Assembly (NCBI GenBank): GCA_905236935.1
Contig: CAJOQL010000015.1
Location: 1-7,968 of the forward strand
DNA from: an uncultured Bacilli bacterium
GTDB lineage: Bacteria > Bacillota_I > Bacilli_A > RF39 > UBA660
Length of the DNA stretch: 7,968 bases
Direction: 5' to 3'
The translations under genes were made by a program, and so were the position numbers. The notes below the pieces were generated by a model. It was not told where the DNA came from and did not search any database. It was given only the letters and a program-made list of their open reading frames with translations. Below, piece by piece: positions 4,327 to 7,968 of the stretch. Positions within the stretch are counted from its first letter, which is position 1. The number at the start of each line of letters is the position of its first letter.

Positions 4327-7098
4327 GCAGATTTAATTAAAAAAATAAAAATTAAAAAACAGGATGGCACTTTTACTGATTATATACCTATTGGTGCAGA
4401 TGCAGTAAATGTAGAAACTAGTGATGGTGAATCTGTTGAATTAAAATTAAACAAGAAAATAAATAAAAGTGATATAATAGATAATTTGAATAGTTCTGAT
4501 AGTACTAAAGTATTAAGTGCTAAACAAGGTAAAACTCTATTTGATACAAAAGCAGATAAAACAACAACAAATGATTTACAAAATCAAATAAATGTAGAAC
4601 AAACAACAACAAATAATTTACAAAATCAAATAAATAGTTTAGCAAGTGGTAGTCCTTTAGTTGCAAGTTCTGTAAGTGAAATGACGGATACAACTAGAGT
4701 TTATGTAAATACTACAAACGGACATTGGTATTATTATAATGGAGTTTCTTGGATAAGTGGTGGAATTTATCAAGCTACAGAAGATAGTGAAACCGTAAAA
4801 AGGCTAATAGAAACAGAAAATGTTGTTAAAGAAAATATTGATTTTGATTATGTTAGATATTTTAACAAAAATATTACTGAATTAGGAATGACAATAAGTG
4901 AAGAAGGACCAAATTCTTTTAGAGTTTTTGGAACTGCTATAGGTACACCTGTTTATTTTTTTAGAAATAAGGTTGAGCCTTTTGAAATTAATGAAACTTA
5001 TATTTTTAAATTATCTCAAGAGGGTAATTCAAGAATGGGATTTCAAATTATAAGTTATGACGAACAAAATCAAGCTAATGTGTTGATAGGGGTTGATTAC
5101 ACTGGAGGGTCTGAATTTACAATACCAGCTACTACAAAAACACTTGCCTTTAGACTTACAAACACAAAAGATATAACTTATGATAATTTATTTACAATTT
5201 CAGTTTGTAAAAAGTTTAAAAAAGATTTTGTAAAAGAAGAGTTTTTAGATGAAATTCATAAACATTTTTCATCTGGTATAACGAAACTTTGGAGACCTTT
5301 TAAACCAGGAAGATTATTTGGAGCAAAAGGAGATTTTGGAGATAGAGGAAATAATAGTTTTTTAAGAGTTAATAGTAAACCTTTTAGTGTTGATATAGAT
5401 AGTGATGTAACTTTGAAAATGGGTAATTTATTAACATGTACTGTTTGGGAATATGATTCAGAAGAATGCACTCCAGCTACAGGAAGACAAAGAACAGGAA
5501 ATAGATTTTATGATAATAGTGTTGTTTCATTAAGAAAGGATCACTATTATTTATTATCTGTTTCTTTAATAGAAGATATTCTTGGTGAGAAGCATATTCA
5601 ATTTGATGATAATTTACTTAAAAATGTTTATATTGAATATGATAACAGTGGTGAATTTTATAAAAGAAAAATAGATGAAAATACAAAAGATTGTTTTATT
5701 AATAAAAATTCATTAAATACTTTAGACAATTTAAATCTTGTAAATTTATTTAATACAACAGAACAAACCATAAATGGTGTAAAATTTACTCCAATGGGAA
5801 ATGGTTTCTTTAATATTGATGGAACCCCTACTGCAGTAAGTATTTATTATATATGTAACGATAATATTCAAACGGTAATAAAGCCAGGTCAAAGTTATGT
5901 TTTAAATATTGATCAAGATAAGAGGGCAAATACTCAACTTATTTATACATTAAAAAATGATCCAAGTTACCATGTAATTTATAGTTCTGCTTTAAAAGAA
6001 ACAAAAGACGTTATTTTTAATATGCCAGATGAATTTGACAAATTTTTATTTAGAATTATTTGTGAAAAAAATGAATCTGGAGTTATTCATATTGATATAA
6101 AGAATAACTATAAAAAAATTGAGAATGCTTTAGATACTACATATGCAACAATATATACAGAGGAAGAAGATGCTCTTATTAATAAAGTTGTAGATGCAAA
6201 AGATGGTTCTATCTTAACTTTTACAGTTACAACAGATCCTCACTGCACAGAGTCAAATCCAAGACTTATGGATATTTCTAGAGTTGGAGCAAGATTGTCT
6301 GAAAAGGTTGGGGCAGATTTTAGAGTTGATTTAGGAGATATTTTTGCAGATGTTGACGATACGAGAATAAATGCAAGATTATTAAATAAATATATTACTA
6401 AATGTAAAAATAGCAGAGTTCCTTTTGTATATTCTCAAGGTAATCATGAAACTTTTGGAGGGCATCAAGGAGAATCAGGAGAAACTCATAGAGCATTAGA
6501 ACAGAGTCAAGTAAGTGCACTTGGATTAACTGGAGAAGATTTAAGATGTATAAGAAATGATAGTGATCCTCTTGGGGGTTATTATTATTTTGATTATCAA
6601 TCAAGAAAAGTTAGAATTTATTGTTTAAATAGTGAAAGTAATGCTTTTAGTGATAATCAGGTCTCTTGGGTTAGCAATACTCTTGAACAATTACCAAATG
6701 GTTATAGTGTTTTAATATTATTACATATTCCACCTATTGCTGAGGCAAGATGGAACGGACATGCTACTCCACAAAATGATCTTGCTATGAGAAATGCTTT
6801 AACAACTTTTGTAAATAATGGAGGAAAAATTTTAGCAATTATTCATGGTCATATGCATTGGGACAATCTTTTTTATGTAAATGATATAAAATGTCCAGTT
6901 ATTGGAATTACGTCTTCTGTTTTAGATAATACAGAAATTGGAGATTCAAGATGTAGCGGAGGTAATCCAGTAAGGCCCCATAGAGATTATGATTATACTC
7001 AATATGCTATTGATACATTTTGTATTAATACTATTACAGGTAATATAAAAATATTTCGCTTTGGCTGTGGAAGTGATAGAGAATATATAAATCAATAA
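4324..7098 (+). CDS. Tail fibre / receptor-binding protein with C-terminal metallophosphoesterase domain
   Basis: 924 residues. An N-terminal anchor (1-80) ends in DNLNSSD-x2-KVLSAKQGK, a motif common in phage fibres. A coiled coil made of a duplicated 14-residue unit follows (about 80-105), then a small 'RVYVNTTNGHWYYYNGVSW' module. Two beta-sandwich-like modules come next (about 172-297 and 472-597) around a middle region. A calcineurin-like phosphoesterase domain spans about 630-924. All its metal motifs are present: D638-x-H640 (TTDPHC), GD672 (VDLGDIFAD), GNHE with N707/H708, H801 (LLHIPP) and H841-GHMH with H843/H845. It should need two divalent metals and cleave a phosphoester. By analogy with other phage tail phosphodiesterases, a teichoic acid or other phosphate-containing surface polymer is the likely target, but this is inference. 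All seven Trp codons are TGG and none is TGA, unlike the tail and endolysin genes, suggesting a different origin. No signal peptide. Confidence 0.9.
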   Translation: MADLIKKIKIKKQDGTFTDYIPIGADAVNVETSDGESVELKLNKKINKSDIIDNLNSSDSTKVLSAKQGKTLFDTKADKTTTNDLQNQINVEQTTTNNLQNQINSLASGSPLVASSVSEMTDTTRVYVNTTNGHWYYYNGVSWISGGIYQATEDSETVKRLIETENVVKENIDFDYVRYFNKNITELGMTISEEGPNSFRVFGTAIGTPVYFFRNKVEPFEINETYIFKLSQEGNSRMGFQIISYDEQNQANVLIGVDYTGGSEFTIPATTKTLAFRLTNTKDITYDNLFTISVCKKFKKDFVKEEFLDEIHKHFSSGITKLWRPFKPGRLFGAKGDFGDRGNNSFLRVNSKPFSVDIDSDVTLKMGNLLTCTVWEYDSEECTPATGRQRTGNRFYDNSVVSLRKDHYYLLSVSLIEDILGEKHIQFDDNLLKNVYIEYDNSGEFYKRKIDENTKDCFINKNSLNTLDNLNLVNLFNTTEQTINGVKFTPMGNGFFNIDGTPTAVSIYYICNDNIQTVIKPGQSYVLNIDQDKRANTQLIYTLKNDPSYHVIYSSALKETKDVIFNMPDEFDKFLFRIICEKNESGVIHIDIKNNYKKIENALDTTYATIYTEEEDALINKVVDAKDGSILTFTVTTDPHCTESNPRLMDISRVGARLSEKVGADFRVDLGDIFADVDDTRINARLLNKYITKCKNSRVPFVYSQGNHETFGGHQGESGETHRALEQSQVSALGLTGEDLRCIRNDSDPLGGYYYFDYQSRKVRIYCLNSESNAFSDNQVSWVSNTLEQLPNGYSVLILLHIPPIAEARWNGHATPQNDLAMRNALTTFVNNGGKILAIIHGHMHWDNLFYVNDIKCPVIGITSSVLDNTEIGDSRCSGGNPVRPHRDYDYTQYAIDTFCINTITGNIKIFRFGCGSDREYINQ
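4447..4533 (+). repeat. Fibre anchor DNA repeat, copy 1
   Basis: 87 bases that match 7579-7665 at 80 positions by direct comparison, with no gaps. It encodes LNKKINKSDIIDNLNSSD, two variable residues and KVLSAKQGK in both fibres. Most differences are third-position changes. It is a ready target for homologous exchange between the two fibre genes. Confidence 0.9.
4561..4638 (+). repeat. 42-base tandem duplication in the fibre coiled coil
   Basis: ACAACAACAAAT starts at 4561 and again at 4603. The copies encode TTTNDLQNQINVEQ and TTTNNLQNQINS (14 residues, two heptads). The second copy is incomplete at its end. The near-identity points to a recent duplication. Confidence 0.85.
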
Positions 7099-7121
7099 AA
7101 TAAATATATATAAAAAATATT

Positions 7122-7158
7122 AAGGACTAATTCTTAAAAAAGAATTAGTCTTTTTTTT
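7122..7158 (+). terminator. Rho-independent terminator after the phosphoesterase fibre
   Basis: GACTAATTCTT (7125-7135) pairs perfectly with 7140-7150 around AAAA, with flanking A/T pairs and eight or more T after it. It lies 24 bases after the fibre stop and ends the lysis/fibre transcript. Confidence 0.9.
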
Positions 7159-7197
7159 ATATATACATGAAATTAAAAATAAAGGAGAGAAAATAAA

Positions 7198-7263
7198 ACG
7201 TCAAACAAAGTGTATGGTTTTAAAAATATTAAATGTAAAGTACCAATAGGCACAATAATTTAA
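7198..7263 (+). pseudogene. 21-codon fossil or leader ORF with ACG in place of ATG
   Basis: An excellent Shine-Dalgarno sequence (AAAGGAGAGA, 7181-7190) is followed, seven bases on, by ACG rather than ATG. The frame then reads SNKVYGFKNIKCKVPIGTII and stops at TAA 7261-7263. 'VYGF...KCKVP' resembles the first residues of phage tail proteins in Bacillota as I remember them (an impression, not an alignment). Most likely it is the remnant of a fibre or baseplate gene whose start has mutated and whose body was lost. Initiation at ACG, or a role as a leader peptide before the second terminator, cannot be excluded. Confidence 0.4.
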
Positions 7264-7296
7264 TTTTATTTCACTTTTTATTATAAAATAAAAATT

Positions 7297-7330
7297 AAAA
7301 TAGTTTGCTTTTAAGCAAACTATTTTTTTT
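7297..7330 (+). terminator. Second Rho-independent terminator in the fibre gap
   Basis: AAAATAGTTTGCTT (7297-7310) is the exact reverse complement of 7313-7326. The tight loop probably opens by one base pair. It runs into a T tract to 7330. It lies after the ACG mini-ORF and so suggests a separate small transcript there. Confidence 0.88.
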
Positions 7331-7367
7331 GGTTTAAATTAATTAATAATTTTAAAAATATTTTCAC

Positions 7368-7381
7368 ATAGTATTAGAATA
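7368..7381 (+). promoter_or_regulatory. Putative promoter motif, copy 2 (ATAGTATTAGAATA)
   Basis: Identical to 2988-3001, again between a terminator and a gene start, here 29 bases before ATG 7411. TAGAAT (7375-7380) could be the -10 box, with TTAAAA (7352-7357) 17 bases upstream as a weak -35. Confidence 0.5.
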
Positions 7382-7410
7382 GTAAAAATAAAAACAAAAG
7401 GAGGCTTTTT

Positions 7411-7968
7411 ATGAATAAAATTAAAACCATTAAAATAAAAAATGAAGATGGTTCAGTTAGTGAAGAATCTTATTCTATTGCCGCAGATGCTTTAAACATA
7501 GATATGGTTAATGGTAAAAACGTACAAGAAACTATTGGTACTATTGACGTAGATAAAAATGGCGATATAGCTGCGCAATTAAATAAGAAAATAAATAAAA
7601 GCGATATAATAGATAATTTAAATAGCTCTGATAACAATAAAGTATTAAGTGCTAAACAAGGTAAAGTATTAAATGAGGCGGTTGCCGCCGCTAATTTAGA
7701 TATACAGAAAAAAATGTATCATTTTAATACAGTAGCAGAAATGATAGCTGATAATGATTTACAAGCCGGAGATACTTGTCAGACTTTAGGTTATTATTCA
7801 GTTAATGATGGTGGAGCAGGGTTATATAAGATAGTTGATGATAGTAATTTAGTTGCTGATGGTAGTACAGTACATTCGTTAGTTAATGAATTGAAAGCAG
7901 AATTAATTCATAACGGAGAGATAAATGCTGAAACATTGGGGATTACTTATTTGAATGACTTAAATAAT
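7411..7968 (+). CDS. Second tail fibre / tailspike, 5' part (runs off the window)
   Basis: 186 codons are open from ATG 7411 to the window end. The start follows AAAAGGAGG (7396-7404, 6-base spacer). Residues 1-85 are the same kind of anchor as in the phosphoesterase fibre: KTIKIKNEDGS, then LNKKINKSDIIDNLNSSD and KVLSAKQGK, but with an insert (about DVDKNGDIAAQ) before the repeat. A short Ala-rich helix follows. After it comes FNTVAEMIADNDLQAGDTCQ, then LGYYSVNDGGAGLYKIVDD, a motif that in phage tailspikes often precedes a right-handed beta-helix (pectate-lyase-like) domain. That later domain is outside the window. There is no Trp codon yet, so its code type cannot be judged. It has its own promoter-like motif and probably its own transcript. 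Confidence 0.88.
   Translation, partial: MNKIKTIKIKNEDGSVSEESYSIAADALNIDMVNGKNVQETIGTIDVDKNGDIAAQLNKKINKSDIIDNLNSSDNNKVLSAKQGKVLNEAVAAANLDIQKKMYHFNTVAEMIADNDLQAGDTCQTLGYYSVNDGGAGLYKIVDDSNLVADGSTVHSLVNELKAELIHNGEINAETLGITYLNDLNN
7579..7665 (+). repeat. Fibre anchor DNA repeat, copy 2
   Basis: Partner of 4447-4533 (80 of 87 bases identical). The last 27 bases, encoding KVLSAKQGK, are identical in both copies. The sequence before and after the repeat is clearly less alike. Confidence 0.9.

Larger units (their letters stand above)
7099..7410 (+). other. Gene-poor gap between the two fibre genes
   Basis: A very AT-rich 312-base stretch. In order it holds a terminator (7122-7158), a ribosome binding site with a 21-codon ACG-started ORF (7181-7263), an AT-only segment with weak inverted symmetry (about 7264-7296), a second terminator (7297-7330), the ATAGTATTAGAATA motif (7368-7381) and the ribosome binding site of the next fibre. 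I see no tRNA and no full gene. The structure looks like a gene that was lost from between two terminators. Confidence 0.7.

Noticed and set aside
1489..6604. Minus-strand ORFs (1489-1692, 3744-3938, 5256-5471, 6398-6604)
   Set aside because: They are antisense to well-supported genes, lack ribosome binding sites and have low-complexity Leu/Ile-rich products typical of shadows in AT-rich DNA.
7099..7410. tRNA or riboswitch in the fibre gap
   Set aside because: Apart from two simple terminators I find no cloverleaf, no T-loop sequence and no conserved aptamer core.
4447..7665. Diversity-generating retroelement (template and variable repeat)
   Set aside because: The repeats differ at C, T, G and A sites, mostly silent third positions, and no reverse transcriptase is in the window.

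Overview
The window is a stretch of AT-rich bacteriophage (or prophage) late genes, all on the + strand, covering the end of the tail/baseplate module, the lysis cassette and two receptor-binding fibre genes. The clearest feature is the genetic code. TGA is read as tryptophan in the tail gene (16 in-frame TGA) and in the endolysin (5 in-frame TGA). Three of the endolysin TGAs fall in family motifs where Trp is expected (AWHAGDG, HQDWS, GWDRF). No gene here ends in TGA; stops are TAA, plus one TAG. The lysis genes (an N-acetylmuramoyl-L-alanine amidase with two wall-binding repeats, and an r1t-like holin) imply a host with a peptidoglycan wall. This makes a wall-less mycoplasma an unlikely host and suggests either a walled code-4 bacterium or a phage that recodes UGA itself in a Bacillota-like host. 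No tRNA or release-factor gene lies in the window to decide between these.

Layout. 1-1960: the 3' part of a large baseplate/tail fibre protein, broken by a single extra C in a CCC run that leads to a TAG stop. 1935-2696: the rest of that protein in the +1 frame. It has its own ATG and a very strong Shine-Dalgarno sequence, and it ends in an S74-like self-cleaving chaperone. 2712-2939: a small acidic-tailed protein. 2946-2985: a strong terminator, followed by a putative promoter motif. 3048-3266: holin. 3259-3381: a 40-residue overlapping micro-gene. 3368-4297: endolysin with a GTG start and a probable internal start for its free cell-wall-binding domain. 4324-7098: a 924-residue tail fibre ending in a complete calcineurin-like metallophosphoesterase. 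7099-7410: a gene-poor gap with two terminators, a 21-codon ACG-initiated fossil or leader ORF, and a second copy of the promoter-like motif. 7411 to the end: the 5' part of a second fibre/tailspike with the same anchor sequence as the first.

How the parts work together. The tail proteins build the adsorption apparatus. The two fibres share an N-terminal anchor and carry different ends: a phosphoesterase that probably acts on a phosphate-containing surface polymer, and a tailspike-like module. Holin plus amidase release progeny. The Trp codon split (TGA only in the tail gene, mostly TGA in the endolysin, only TGG in the phosphoesterase fibre and holin) suggests a mosaic, with the 924-residue fibre probably imported recently from a standard-code phage.
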